Shown: positions 36,236-45,446, numbered from the stretch's first letter. The stretch is 64,000 nt of DNA from Terasakiella magnetica (GCA_902729415.1 CACVCF010000001.1:124001-188000), one strand, 5' to 3'. Translations and numbers: made by a program. Notes: generated from the letters alone by a model not told the origin.

Positions 36236-37684
36236 ATGGCGAAAGTTAAGTTTCATTCCGGGGAGAATGTTCCCCTTGAAATGCACAAGGTCCGCATCAT
36301 CCAGAAGCTGAGTCTGGTTCCGGTCGAGCGTCGTCTTGCCGCCATTGGCGAAGCAGGCAACAACACATTCTTGTTGAAGAACAGGGATATCTTTCTCGAC
36401 ATGCTGACCGACAGCGGCGTCAACGCCATGAGCGACAAGCAACTGGCGGCCATGATGGAAGCCGACGACAGCTATGCCGGCTCGGAGACCTTCACCAAGC
36501 TGGAAAACAAGATCCACGACATCTTCCAGATGGAGTATTTCCTGCCGGTCCATCAGGGTCGGGCGGCTGAAAATATTATTTCGCGCGTCTTCGTCCAGCC
36601 CGGCACCATTGTGCCGATGAACTACCATTTCACCACCAGCAAGGCCCACATCGTCCTCAACGGCGGCAGCGTCGAAGAGATCATCATCGACGAAGGATTG
36701 CAGGTCACCAGCACATGTCCGTTCAAGGGCGACATGGATATCGCCAAGCTGCAAAAGCTGATTGATGTCCATGGCGCGGCGAAGATCGCCTATGTCCGCA
36801 TCGAGACCGGCACCAATCTGATCGGTGGACAACCGCACTCGCTGGCCAATTTGCGCGAGGTCAGCCGCGTATGCCGCAAGCACGGCATCATGCTGGTGTT
36901 CGATGCCAGCCTGCTTGCCGATAACCTGCACTTCATCAAGGATCGGGAAGCCGATTGCCGGGGTATGTCGGTGCGCGATATCACGCGGGCGATCGCCGCC
37001 CAGGTGGATATCATCTACTTCTCGGCACGCAAGCTGGGCTGTGCCCGGGGCGGCGGGATCTGCACCAACAATCGGGATTCCTACCTCAAGATGCGGGAGC
37101 TGGTTACCCTGTACGAGGGTTTCCTGACCTATGGCGGTATGTCGATCCGCGAGATCGAGGCCCTGACCGTCGGCCTGGAAGAGACCATGGACGAAGACAT
37201 GATCTCCCAGGGGCCGCAATTTATCGAATACATGGTCAACGATCTGGCAAAGCAGGGCGTTCCCGTCATCACCCCGGCAGGTGGTCTCGGCTGTCATCTT
37301 GACGCCTTGGCGTTCCTGCCCCATGTGCCTCAAACGCAATATCCGGCGGGTGCCCTGGCCTCGGCCTTGTATCTGGTCAGCGGCGTGCGCGGCATGGAGC
37401 GCGGCTCGATCTCGGAACAGCGTGACGAGAGCGGGAACGAAACCTATTCCAATATGGAACTGCTCCGCCTCGCCGTCCCGCGCCGGGTGTTCACCTTGTC
37501 GCAACTCAAATACGCGGTCGACCGCATTGTCTGGCTGTACCAGAACCGCGATCTGGTCGGCGGCTTGACCTTCGTGGAAGAGCCCCAGCTCCTGCGCTTC
37601 TTCTTCGGCAAGCTCAAGGCCACCTCCGATTGGCAGGTCAAGCTGATGGCCAAATTCCGGGCCGATTTCGGCGACAGCCTGTAG
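36236..37684 (+). CDS. Tyrosine phenol-lyase-like beta-eliminating lyase
   Basis: 482 residues along the tyrosine phenol-lyase/tryptophanase fold: NTFLLKNRDIFLDMLTDSG, DDSYAGSETF (Tyr80, the TPL Tyr71 match), VHQGRAAENI, Asp223 (FDAS) and the PLP lysine K266 (FSARKLG). Arg389 in GMERG matches TPL Arg381, which separates it from tryptophanase, and LLRLAVPRR holds the carboxylate-binding Arg. However, the family DATR motif is DASL here, so the Arg that contacts the cofactor oxygen is Leu226. Activity on tyrosine is therefore uncertain. Confidence 0.83.
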   Translation: MAKVKFHSGENVPLEMHKVRIIQKLSLVPVERRLAAIGEAGNNTFLLKNRDIFLDMLTDSGVNAMSDKQLAAMMEADDSYAGSETFTKLENKIHDIFQMEYFLPVHQGRAAENIISRVFVQPGTIVPMNYHFTTSKAHIVLNGGSVEEIIIDEGLQVTSTCPFKGDMDIAKLQKLIDVHGAAKIAYVRIETGTNLIGGQPHSLANLREVSRVCRKHGIMLVFDASLLADNLHFIKDREADCRGMSVRDITRAIAAQVDIIYFSARKLGCARGGGICTNNRDSYLKMRELVTLYEGFLTYGGMSIREIEALTVGLEETMDEDMISQGPQFIEYMVNDLAKQGVPVITPAGGLGCHLDALAFLPHVPQTQYPAGALASALYLVSGVRGMERGSISEQRDESGNETYSNMELLRLAVPRRVFTLSQLKYAVDRIVWLYQNRDLVGGLTFVEEPQLLRFFFGKLKATSDWQVKLMAKFRADFGDSL

Positions 37685-37692
37685 TCATCTCC

Positions 37693-37716
37693 CCCGGCGG
37701 GGTCCTCCCCGCCGGG
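37693..37716. terminator. Bidirectional hairpin between the lyase and modC genes
   Basis: CCCGGCGGGG (37693-37702) and CCCCGCCGGG (37707-37716) form 10 perfect pairs with a TCCT loop, starting 8 bp after the lyase stop and 20 bp from the convergent modC stop. No long T-run follows on either strand. Confidence 0.6.
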
Positions 37717-37736
37717 TCTCGGTGGCTTAATGAACA

Positions 37737-38840
37737 TCACCCTTCGATGGGTGAGCGATCAGCGATATCGCTGCGGGCGACGGTGACCGCCTTCAGCAGG
37801 GCGAAGGCGCGCATCCCCGGTCTCAGGCACAGGTTCGACTGCGCCAATGAGGTAATCCGCGACCAGATGGTCTGGCCGCCGCAATCGAGCATGACATCAA
37901 CCAGATGATCGACCGAGGGCGTCACCGAGACAACCCGCCCGGCCAGGATGTTGCGGATGCTGACATGCCCCGGCACATCAAGGGCCAAAGCGATGTCGCG
38001 GGCATGAATGCGCAGGCGGACCGAAGCGCCCACGGGCAGATCGACCCGTCCCACCAGCACGGTCCCTCCGGTGAAGGCAAGGGCGGTGACACCATGCTCG
38101 TCCCTGTGGCCACTGACCGTCGCCCGGATCACCGCCCCGGCCTCGCCATGCCCGGTGAGATGGCGCAGATCCGCACGCGACAGGATATCTTCGGTAGGTC
38201 CGCAGGCGGCGGCGTGGCCGTCTTCCATCAGCACCAAAGTATCGGCAAGGTGCAGCACCTCATCCATGGCGTGGCTGACGTACAGGATCGGAACGGCAAA
38301 CCGGCGTGCCATATCAGCGATGAACGGCAGCACCTCGGCCTTGCGGTTGGCATCCAGCGACGCCAGCGGCTCGTCCATCAGCAAGATGCGCGGAGACGCC
38401 AGCAGGGCACGGCCGATGGCGACACGCTGCTTCTCGCCGCCCGACAATCCGGCGGGACGCCTGTCCAGCAGGGAGGCGATCCCCAGCACCTCGATTACGG
38501 CGTCCAATTCGACCGAGCGTTCTGACACCGGAATCCGCTTCCAGCCGAACAGCAGATTCTGGCGCACCGATAGATGTGGAAACAGCCGGTGTTCCTGAAA
38601 GACATAGCCGAGGCGACGCTTTTCCGGTGGAACATCAATCCCGGCAGCGGCATCGAACAGAACCCGGCCATCCACCACCACCCGGCCCGAATCCGGCCGT
38701 GCCAGCCCGGCCACGACATTGATGGCCGAGGTCTTGCCCGAACCCGAGGGGCCGAATAACGCGGTAACCCCCGGCCCGGCTGACAGATCAAGGTCGAGGC
38801 GGAAATCCCCCTGACGGCGCTGGACCGACAGCGTCAGCAT
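37737..38840 (-). CDS. modC: Molybdate ABC transporter ATP-binding protein
   Basis: 367 residues. The ABC domain has Walker A FGPSGSGKT, signature LSGGEKQRV and Walker B LLMDEPLASLD, then the switch His in YVSHAMDE. The C-terminal 70 residues form a Mop/TOBE molybdate-binding domain (SVRLRIHARDIALALD, SIRNILAGRV). It energises molybdate import with ModB and ModA, and follows modB by 1 bp. Confidence 0.94.
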   Translation of the reverse strand: MLTLSVQRRQGDFRLDLDLSAGPGVTALFGPSGSGKTSAINVVAGLARPDSGRVVVDGRVLFDAAAGIDVPPEKRRLGYVFQEHRLFPHLSVRQNLLFGWKRIPVSERSVELDAVIEVLGIASLLDRRPAGLSGGEKQRVAIGRALLASPRILLMDEPLASLDANRKAEVLPFIADMARRFAVPILYVSHAMDEVLHLADTLVLMEDGHAAACGPTEDILSRADLRHLTGHGEAGAVIRATVSGHRDEHGVTALAFTGGTVLVGRVDLPVGASVRLRIHARDIALALDVPGHVSIRNILAGRVVSVTPSVDHLVDVMLDCGGQTIWSRITSLAQSNLCLRPGMRAFALLKAVTVARSDIADRSPIEG

Positions 38841-38841
38841 C

Positions 38842-39537
38842 TCAGTTCCCCATCAACCGGGCCTGAGCCCGGCGCGACAGGATTTCCGAGGCCAGCAAGG
38901 CGGCGAAGGCCACCGCGACCGAGATCAGGCACAGCCGCAGCGCCGCATCGTCGCCGCCCGGCACCTGGGTCAGGGCGTAAAGGGCGATGGGCAGGGTGCG
39001 GGTCTCGCCGGGGATGTTGGAGACGAAGGTGATGGTGGCCCCGAACTCGCTCAGTGAACGGGCGAAGCCAAGGATAATTCCGCTCAACAGCCCCGGAGTC
39101 ACCAGCGGCAGGGTGACGGTGAAGAAGGTGCGGACCGGGCCGCAGCCCAAGGTGCGGGCCGCCTGCTCCAACCTCCTGTCCACCCCCTCCAGCGACAGAC
39201 GGATAGCACGCACCATCAATGGAAAGGAAATCACCGCCGAGGCGATGGCAGCACCCTTCCAGGTGAAGGCGATGGTAAGGCCGAACCAGTCGTGCAGTAC
39301 AGCTCCCACCGGACCTTTCCGCCCCAGCATCACCAGCAGGACATAGCCCACCACCACCGGCGGCAGCACCAGGGGCAGATGGATCAGGCCATCGAAGATG
39401 GTCTTGCCGGGAAAGTCGGTCCGGGCCAAGACCCAGGCACAGAGAATGCCGAACGGCAGTGAACCGGCAACCGCCCACCCCGACACCAGCAGCGAGAGAG
39501 TGACGGCCTCCTGCTCCAACGGGGTCATGGCGAACAT
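38842..39537 (-). CDS. modB: Molybdate ABC transporter permease
   Basis: 231 residues from ATG 39537 (ATG 39528 is also possible). It has five or six membrane segments, with LPLVLPPVVVGYVLL and the ATPase-docking motif GFARSLSEFGATITF, both typical of ModB. It forms the inner-membrane channel. The start lies 4 bp after the modA stop. Confidence 0.93.
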   Translation of the reverse strand: MFAMTPLEQEAVTLSLLVSGWAVAGSLPFGILCAWVLARTDFPGKTIFDGLIHLPLVLPPVVVGYVLLVMLGRKGPVGAVLHDWFGLTIAFTWKGAAIASAVISFPLMVRAIRLSLEGVDRRLEQAARTLGCGPVRTFFTVTLPLVTPGLLSGIILGFARSLSEFGATITFVSNIPGETRTLPIALYALTQVPGGDDAALRLCLISVAVAFAALLASEILSRRAQARLMGN

Positions 39538-39541
39538 CGCT

Positions 39542-40312
39542 CTAGTCGACCTTGAAGCCGTATGTGGCGAAGACGCCCTTGGCTTCGGGGCCACGGATGA
39601 AGTCCAGAAGCGCCTTGGCGGCGGCGGTTTCCTTGCCCGCAACCAGGGCAAAGGGATAGACGATGGGATCATGCAGGCTGTCGGGAAAGACGCCGACCAC
39701 CTTGACCCTCTTCGAGACCGCCGCGTCGGTGGCATAGACCACGCCCAGCGGCACCTCACCGCGCTCGACGAAAGCCAAAGCGGCGCGCACCGAATCAGCC
39801 CCGGCAATCTTGGCCGCCACCGCATCCCACTGCCCTGCCCGCTCCATGGCCTGCTTGAAGTACAAGCCCACCGGCACGGCCTCGGGATTGCCGGTGGCAA
39901 TGCGGCCCGCCCCCGCCAAGGCAGCGATATCGGTCTTGGCGGTCAGTTCGATCCGGTTCAGCGTGGAGTCCAGCGGCGCCACCAGAACCAAAGTGTTGCC
40001 CAGCAGATTAATGCGGGTCGCCGGAGCGATCAGCTTCTTGTCGGCCAAATAATCCATCCATTTGAGATCGGCGGAGGCAAAGAGATGGGCCGGCGCGCCT
40101 TGCTCCACCTGCTTGGCCAGGGCCGAGGAGGCGGCGTAGGATGCCACCATCTTGCCGCCGGTCCTGGCGTTGAACCGCGCGCCGATCTCGTCCAGCGCAT
40201 TGGTCAGCGAGGCGGCGGCGAACACCACCACATCCTCGGCCTGGGCCTGAGCCTGGACGGCAACCGAGAAGATGAGACCAGCAACGGCCCCCAACAGGCG
40301 CTTCATCAGCAT
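39542..40312 (-). CDS. modA: Molybdate ABC transporter substrate-binding protein
   Basis: 256 residues from ATG 40312, which has GGGAGGGGG upstream. A signal peptide (MLMKRLLGAVAGLIFSVAVQA) leads to VVVFAAASLTNALDEI, the ModA hallmark whose Ser contacts the oxyanion, and SSALAKQVEQGAPAHLFASAD. It captures molybdate in the periplasm. It is the first gene of modABC, with a ModE-type operator 23 bp upstream. Confidence 0.94.
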   Translation of the reverse strand: MLMKRLLGAVAGLIFSVAVQAQAQAEDVVVFAAASLTNALDEIGARFNARTGGKMVASYAASSALAKQVEQGAPAHLFASADLKWMDYLADKKLIAPATRINLLGNTLVLVAPLDSTLNRIELTAKTDIAALAGAGRIATGNPEAVPVGLYFKQAMERAGQWDAVAAKIAGADSVRAALAFVERGEVPLGVVYATDAAVSKRVKVVGVFPDSLHDPIVYPFALVAGKETAAAKALLDFIRGPEAKGVFATYGFKVD

Positions 40313-40334
40313 GATGCCCCCTCCCTTCATAAGG

Positions 40335-40359
40335 CGAAATATAGTTAAGCTATATAACG
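40335..40359. promoter_or_regulatory. Predicted ModE operator
   Basis: CGAAATATA-GTTAAGC-TATATAACG is a near-palindrome matching the known ModE box layout (CGNTATATA, 6-8 nt, TATATAACG). It lies 23 bp upstream of modA and 131 bp upstream of the divergent modE gene. Binding of molybdate-loaded ModE would repress modABC. Confidence 0.75.
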
Positions 40360-40376
40360 CAGATCAGGGATCGGCA

Positions 40377-40436
40377 AGCCGGAAAACCAAGGCCCTGTCG
40401 CCCCGATCTCCCTCGCGGGGTCTTGGTTTTCCGGCT
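40377..40436. repeat. Long inverted repeat between modA and modE
   Basis: AGCCGGAAAACCAAG (40377-40391) is the exact reverse complement of CTTGGTTTTCCGGCT (40422-40436). The 30-nt centre contains a smaller CCCCG/CGGGG pair, so either strand could fold a tall hairpin. It lies in the leader of one or both divergent transcripts. Its role is unknown. Confidence 0.8.
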
Positions 40437-40489
40437 GACGGCGCCCCTCCTTCGCCATATGGTAAAAGTCCATTGCAAAAGGTGACAGT

Positions 40490-41284
40490 GTGACCGACAG
40501 CAAAGTCGAAGCCATTCTGGCGTTGAAAGGCGGCAGCCGGTCGCCGGTGGGGCGGGACCGCATCGCCCTGTTGGAAGCGGTAGCCGAACAGGGCAGCATC
40601 ACCAAGGCGGCCCAGGCAGTAGGGCTCAGCTACAAGGCGGCATGGGATGCGCTCAACGCCGTCAACAACCTGCTCCCGCGCCCGGCGGTGACGGCGCAGA
40701 CCGGTGGCCGCCACGGCGGCGGCGCCGTGGTTACCGAAGACGGCAAGGCGCTGATTGCCGCCTTTCACCTGCTTGAGGATCGGCTGTCACGCGCCGCCGC
40801 CCTGTTCAGCGACGGTACCAGCCCTGTCGATCCGCTTATCCTGCTTCGGAGCCTCGGCATGAAGACCAGTGCTCGCAACGCCCTCCGCTGCACCGTGACG
40901 GAAATCCGCCACGGTGGCGTCAATGCCGAAATCATCCTGCGGTTGACCGATACGGTGACCCTGGCCGCCACCATCACCGAAGAAAGCGTCCGTGACCTGG
41001 CCATCGCCCCCGACGAGGCCGTCACCGCCCTGGTCAAGGCGCCATTCATCATGCTGGCGACCGGTAAGGCCATGCCGACGGTATCAGCCCGCAACCGTAT
41101 TCCCGGCATTGTCACCCACCGCAGCGATGGTCCGGTCAGCTGTGAAATCACCCTGGATATCGGCGGCGGCAAGGTTTTGACCGCCGTCATCACCCGCGAC
41201 GGAGCTGACGAATTGGGGCTTCGAGCGGGCGTTGACGCCTGGGCGCTGTTCAAGACGTCTCACGTCATCTTGGCGGTGGATTGA
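40490..41284 (+). CDS. modE: Molybdate-responsive regulator ModE
   Basis: 264 residues from GTG 40490 with AAAGGTGA upstream. The N-terminal LysR-like winged helix (RIALLEAVAEQGSITKAAQAVGLSYKAAWDALNAVNNLL) is followed by two Mop/TOBE units (about 125-190 and 195-262; SARNALRCTVTEI and SARNRIPGIVTHR) that bind molybdate. It represses molybdate uptake when the metal is plentiful, and is divergent from modABC with the predicted operator between. Confidence 0.93.
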   Translation: MTDSKVEAILALKGGSRSPVGRDRIALLEAVAEQGSITKAAQAVGLSYKAAWDALNAVNNLLPRPAVTAQTGGRHGGGAVVTEDGKALIAAFHLLEDRLSRAAALFSDGTSPVDPLILLRSLGMKTSARNALRCTVTEIRHGGVNAEIILRLTDTVTLAATITEESVRDLAIAPDEAVTALVKAPFIMLATGKAMPTVSARNRIPGIVTHRSDGPVSCEITLDIGGGKVLTAVITRDGADELGLRAGVDAWALFKTSHVILAVD

Positions 41285-41296
41285 AGACGAACCCGC

Positions 41297-42844
41297 TCAA
41301 TCGTCGGCGGCGAACTTATCCACGGACAGCGGTTGCGGCTGAATCGGCTCTTCCGGGGCGGGCACCAGCGAGATTTCCGCGATCCGGGTCATGGAGCGAA
41401 CCGAGGTCGGGGTCAGAGCCTTGAAGGTCAGGGTCACCGGCAGAATCGCGGACTGCATCTCTTCCAGGAAGATACTGCACCCACGCGAAAACTTGGCGCC
41501 GGTGGCGAATTCGATACGATAGGTGCCTTCCGGGATGCCACCGATGCCGATGTGATAGGTGGCAGGGACATAGAACGAGGTGACGGTGTTCCCGGCCAAA
41601 GTCTTCAGCTTGACCACGCCGTCGCGGCGGCCTTCATTGTGGACCAGCAGACGGTTATCGCCCGAAACCCGCCGCGTCAGCACCTCGCCCGCACTGGGGG
41701 GTGAGCCGCGGTTCTCACCGCACCACTGGGTCTTGAAGCGCCCGCCGGACCCGGCATAGAGCGAGCGGGTCTCGACAAAGCCATCCACCCCCGCCGGAGT
41801 GCGGATGTGAACCCATTCGGGACTGGCGGTCTCCGCCACCACCTCGACGGTGGTAAAACGGTCCAACAGGGTCAGAACCGGCGCGCCGGGGCTGGCGGCC
41901 ATACGCACCTTCAGGCCTTCAATGGCGACATGGCGGATTTCACCCACACTGGCCGGACGCATGGAAATGTTGCCTGAGGTCGAAACCGGCTTGTCCCAGG
42001 GCTTCAACGCGATCAGAACGAACACCGCCACGGTGACGGGCAGTGCCACCAGCGGCAGGGCCTGGGCGAGAAAGACGCCGCCACCCAACCGCCATCGCCC
42101 TTTCAGGCGGCGGCTGTCACTGATGGTGCGGGTGGCGTGCAGCAGGTCTTGCACCTGGGCGCAATCATCGGGAAGGCGGGCGAAGCGCGACGCCTGCACC
42201 GCCAGCGAACGGGCGATCTCCATATCGCCCCGCGCCAGGAAGGCACGGCCTTGGCGGACTAGAATACGGGCGTTCTCATGCCTCGGCTTGCTGCCGCCCA
42301 ACAGGTTGCGGGCCAGAGCCAGCGGCGTCAGCAGCAATCCCGGCAGCGACCACCATCCCCACAGCCACGAGATGATAGAGGCGCGAACGGCGGAACGGTC
42401 CGCACATGCCCGGCAAAAAATTCCCTCCAGTCGACCCGTTTTTGCCCACACCAGAAAGGATCGGACGGTGTGATAGACCACATAACGGGGCTGCGCCGTC
42501 ACCGAGCCGCAGGCCGAACAGGCCATGGGAATTGAGATGGCCTCGTCATTCTCCTCCAGGATTTCGCGCCCGGTGGTGTCGTATTCGGCACGCTGAACCA
42601 CATCCTTGAGGACGGCATAGGCCTCCATAAGCCTTTGAAATTCCTCACGTGCACGGCGAGAGGCATTGAGATCGGGATGGACGTTCTTCACCCGCGAACG
42701 ATAGGCGCTTTTGATGGCCGACAGGTCCGCCCCCGGCGCCAGTCCGAGGATCGCGTAATAGCCTTTGGGGTCGCGTGCGAAAGTGTTCATGCCAGACGAT
42801 GCTTTTGCTGTTTGAGATGTATCTAGCAAGGTCTGTGCCGCCAT
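41297..42844 (-). CDS. DnaJ-domain protein with SH3-like module
   Basis: 515 residues. The J-domain is at about 28-90 (YYAILGLAPGADLSAIKSAYRSRVKNVHPDLN; the HPD motif is present). A cysteine-rich zinc-like segment follows (CSACGS, later FCRACAD), then a membrane region near 265-285, an SH3b-like segment (LTLLDRFTTVEVVAETASPEWVHIRTPAGVDGFVETRSLY) and an unknown C-terminal domain. It is not canonical DnaJ, as it lacks the G/F and four-zinc repeats. It is the last gene of the flagellar block, 4 bp from the FliK-like gene, so it may assist envelope or flagellar assembly. Confidence 0.8.
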   Translation of the reverse strand: MAAQTLLDTSQTAKASSGMNTFARDPKGYYAILGLAPGADLSAIKSAYRSRVKNVHPDLNASRRAREEFQRLMEAYAVLKDVVQRAEYDTTGREILEENDEAISIPMACSACGSVTAQPRYVVYHTVRSFLVWAKTGRLEGIFCRACADRSAVRASIISWLWGWWSLPGLLLTPLALARNLLGGSKPRHENARILVRQGRAFLARGDMEIARSLAVQASRFARLPDDCAQVQDLLHATRTISDSRRLKGRWRLGGGVFLAQALPLVALPVTVAVFVLIALKPWDKPVSTSGNISMRPASVGEIRHVAIEGLKVRMAASPGAPVLTLLDRFTTVEVVAETASPEWVHIRTPAGVDGFVETRSLYAGSGGRFKTQWCGENRGSPPSAGEVLTRRVSGDNRLLVHNEGRRDGVVKLKTLAGNTVTSFYVPATYHIGIGGIPEGTYRIEFATGAKFSRGCSIFLEEMQSAILPVTLTFKALTPTSVRSMTRIAEISLVPAPEEPIQPQPLSVDKFAADD

Positions 42845-42848
42845 CTCA

Positions 42849-44642
42849 TCATACCACGATCCGAGTGCCCGAGGCCGCGGTGGGTGGCAGGTCCACGAAC
42901 CGCCCCCCCGACTGGAACGATACCGAGCCCTTGGCTCCGGTCAGTTGGCCGCATTCAGCGAAGATCCCGGCGATGTCGCGGCAGATGGTGGGACTCAGTG
43001 GCTGGGCGGTGCGGATGATGAGGTCGAAGCGCTGGCTATCGCGCATCACCAGCCCATCCAACTGAATCCGCCCCAACTGGGTCATGTTGACGTCCAGGAT
43101 AAACCGCTGCTCCTGGGTGTTGTGCTTGCCGCCACCCTCCTCCTCGGCATTGGGACGATGAAGATAAAGTCGCACCGGATCAACGTGGGCACCATGAATC
43201 ACCGGCAGGGTCAAGGCCCGCCAATCGCCATTGCCCAGGGGTCGGGAGGACTCCTCGCTGAGGGAGTCCAGGTCTTTCTTCAACCGCTCAGCCAGATCAC
43301 GGCGCCCGGCCTTGTCAAGGCCACGGGTCACGCCCTCGCCGACCAGAGCCTTGACGTCGCCGCTGCGCACCGCCGAAGCGAACACCGACATGGCCGCCGC
43401 CAGACGTGGGCCGGTTTGTGGGATCATCCGCATCAATTGCTCGGCGGCCTGACGGTCCGATTGCGCCAGGGCTTCCGAGGCGCTGGTCAGGGTCGGCCAG
43501 CCTGCGGGACCGAGACCCGAGGACCCGCTGCTTTGGGACTGCGGCGGCGGCACCGGCGGCCCCACCACCTCCAGCGTGACCTGCGAGCCATTGGCCAAGG
43601 GGGCGTTGGTTTGCAGCGACAACAAACCGGCGGGGGTCTGAATCAGGGTATTGCCGCCGCCCGCGTGGGAGATCACGGCCCCCGGCATCGCTACCGGCGC
43701 GGCGACGGATGGGACTGGACCGGATTGCGGCGCCGTCACCCCCGGTAATGGCGGAGGCCCCTGCTCGGCACGAGGCGGAACAACAGCAGCAGCCGGGGCC
43801 GAAGCCAGAGCTGCGGGGGGGGTGGACACCTGCTGCCCGACGCCAGGGATCACAGGCGCGGACAGCTGAGGCGCCGCCCCCGCAGCGGAAGGGACATTGG
43901 TCACGGCTGCACCGGAAAGGACCGGCGGCGCAAGCGAGGGTGGCGGCGGGAAAGAGGCTCCACCGCCTTGGGGCGGGGCAAGCCCGGCAATCCGGACCGT
44001 CAGTTGGGTGCCGGGAGCCAGATTGGTCAAGACCGGAGGCAGAGATCCCGGCGGCATGCCAGGAGACTGCGGGGCCAGCGCAGCCTCGACGGGACCAGAG
44101 CGCAGTACCGTCGCCGCCAGCCCCAGGGGGCCGGAAGCAAGGCCGGCCTGGCCCGGCAGCAAGGCTGCGGCCCCGGCGCTTCCCGGCGGCGGCGGCAGGT
44201 TCTGGCCCAAGGTCACGGCGGCGCCACGCCCCGGACCGGGAGAAGCCGCCCCCCCCAGCACGCCAAAGGGAAGATCGCCACCCGGCAGGACCGGCGCTTG
44301 CCCACCCAATTGCGGCGTTAAGGCGGTTCCGAGGGGCCGCCCATTGACCGCCAGCAGCTTAAGGGTCGGCAGGCCGCTCGACTGAAGCAATTGCAGCGAC
44401 AGATCGGCATCGGCGGGCAATTGCAGTCCGGGCGGCAGGCGCAGGCTGAGGGTCAGGCCATCGGCGGTGGTGATCTCGACCTGATTGCGGGACGCCACCT
44501 CGGTCAGCATGGCGCTGATCAGCGCACCCTGGGGCAGTTTGGCCAGCACCTCGGCCCCCCCCGTCACCGTCACCACATTTGCCGCCGCCGCCGCGACCTG
44601 GGCGGCATTGGCGGGTGGTGTCGGCGGGATGGCCGAAGACAT
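42849..44642 (-). CDS. FliK-like flagellar hook-length control protein
   Basis: 597 residues. The middle is rich in Pro, Ala and Gly (about 130-380) as in FliK secretion/ruler regions. The C-terminal part (about 470-585; DWRALTLPVIHGA, RFILDVNMTQLGRIQLDGLV, RFDLIIRTAQPL) fits the FliK C-terminal domain that switches export specificity. It lies 6 bp after flhG. Assignment rests on architecture and C-terminal pattern; a related non-ruler family member is possible. Confidence 0.72.
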   Translation of the reverse strand: MSSAIPPTPPANAAQVAAAAANVVTVTGGAEVLAKLPQGALISAMLTEVASRNQVEITTADGLTLSLRLPPGLQLPADADLSLQLLQSSGLPTLKLLAVNGRPLGTALTPQLGGQAPVLPGGDLPFGVLGGAASPGPGRGAAVTLGQNLPPPPGSAGAAALLPGQAGLASGPLGLAATVLRSGPVEAALAPQSPGMPPGSLPPVLTNLAPGTQLTVRIAGLAPPQGGGASFPPPPSLAPPVLSGAAVTNVPSAAGAAPQLSAPVIPGVGQQVSTPPAALASAPAAAVVPPRAEQGPPPLPGVTAPQSGPVPSVAAPVAMPGAVISHAGGGNTLIQTPAGLLSLQTNAPLANGSQVTLEVVGPPVPPPQSQSSGSSGLGPAGWPTLTSASEALAQSDRQAAEQLMRMIPQTGPRLAAAMSVFASAVRSGDVKALVGEGVTRGLDKAGRRDLAERLKKDLDSLSEESSRPLGNGDWRALTLPVIHGAHVDPVRLYLHRPNAEEEGGGKHNTQEQRFILDVNMTQLGRIQLDGLVMRDSQRFDLIIRTAQPLSPTICRDIAGIFAECGQLTGAKGSVSFQSGGRFVDLPPTAASGTRIVV

Positions 44643-44648
44643 GATGCC

Positions 44649-45446
44649 TTACCGCGGCCGGATCAGACGCTGGACGATGGCCTCCACGTCGGCGGCAGCC
44701 TCGGCATTGGGCGAGCGGGTCATGATCGGGGTCTGATTGCGGATGGCTTCGCGCACCTTGAGATCGCGGCGGATAACGCCCGCCAGCTGCGGCGAGATCT
44801 TGAGAAAGCCCTCGCAGGCCTTGAGCAGGGTGTTGTAGATCCGCTCGCCTTCACGCGTGGAATTGGCCATGTTGACCACGACGCGCATATCGGTGCCGGG
44901 ACGCTCCATATGGGTGACCTTGATAAAGGCATAGGCGTCGGTCAGTGAGGTGGGTTCGTCGGTAGTCACCACCATGATGGTGCCCGCCTGCTGCGAGAAA
45001 TTCCGTGTGGTCTTCTCGACGCCCGCCCCCAGATCCACCACTACACGATCATAGCCCCCGGCCAGCAGGGCCAGATCATCGCCCAGCATTTGCAGGCGCG
45101 ACAGCGGGATATTGGCCAGGGTGCCCGAGCCCGAGCGTCCGGCGATGACATCGAAACCGCCTTCGGGGTAATTGACCAACGCCTGATTGAGAGTCAGGCG
45201 GCCAGCCACGACGCTGCCCAGATCGGTCTTGGGCATCAGTCCCAACTGGATATCCACATTGGCAAGGCCGAGATCACCGTCGAACAGCAACACCCGCTGA
45301 CCGGCGCGGGCCAAGGCGTGCGACAAGGTGATGGCGAACCAGGTCTTGCCCACGCCTCCTTTACCGGAGGCAACCGCGATAATATTGCGGCCCCTTGCCC
45401 TGGCGGCGGGACGTGGAGCAAGCGTGGGGGCATCCATGGTGGTCAT
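44649..45446 (-). CDS. flhG: Flagellar number regulator FlhG (MinD/ParA-like ATPase)
   Basis: 265 residues. The deviant Walker A GKGGVGKT spans residues 28-35, followed by LLFDGDLGLANVDIQLG (Walker A', FleN type) and VVVDLGAGVE (Walker B). FlhG acts with FlhF to set flagellum number and position at the pole. It overlaps flhF by 4 bp (ATGA). Confidence 0.93.
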   Translation of the reverse strand: MTTMDAPTLAPRPAARARGRNIIAVASGKGGVGKTWFAITLSHALARAGQRVLLFDGDLGLANVDIQLGLMPKTDLGSVVAGRLTLNQALVNYPEGGFDVIAGRSGSGTLANIPLSRLQMLGDDLALLAGGYDRVVVDLGAGVEKTTRNFSQQAGTIMVVTTDEPTSLTDAYAFIKVTHMERPGTDMRVVVNMANSTREGERIYNTLLKACEGFLKISPQLAGVIRRDLKVREAIRNQTPIMTRSPNAEAAADVEAIVQRLIRPR

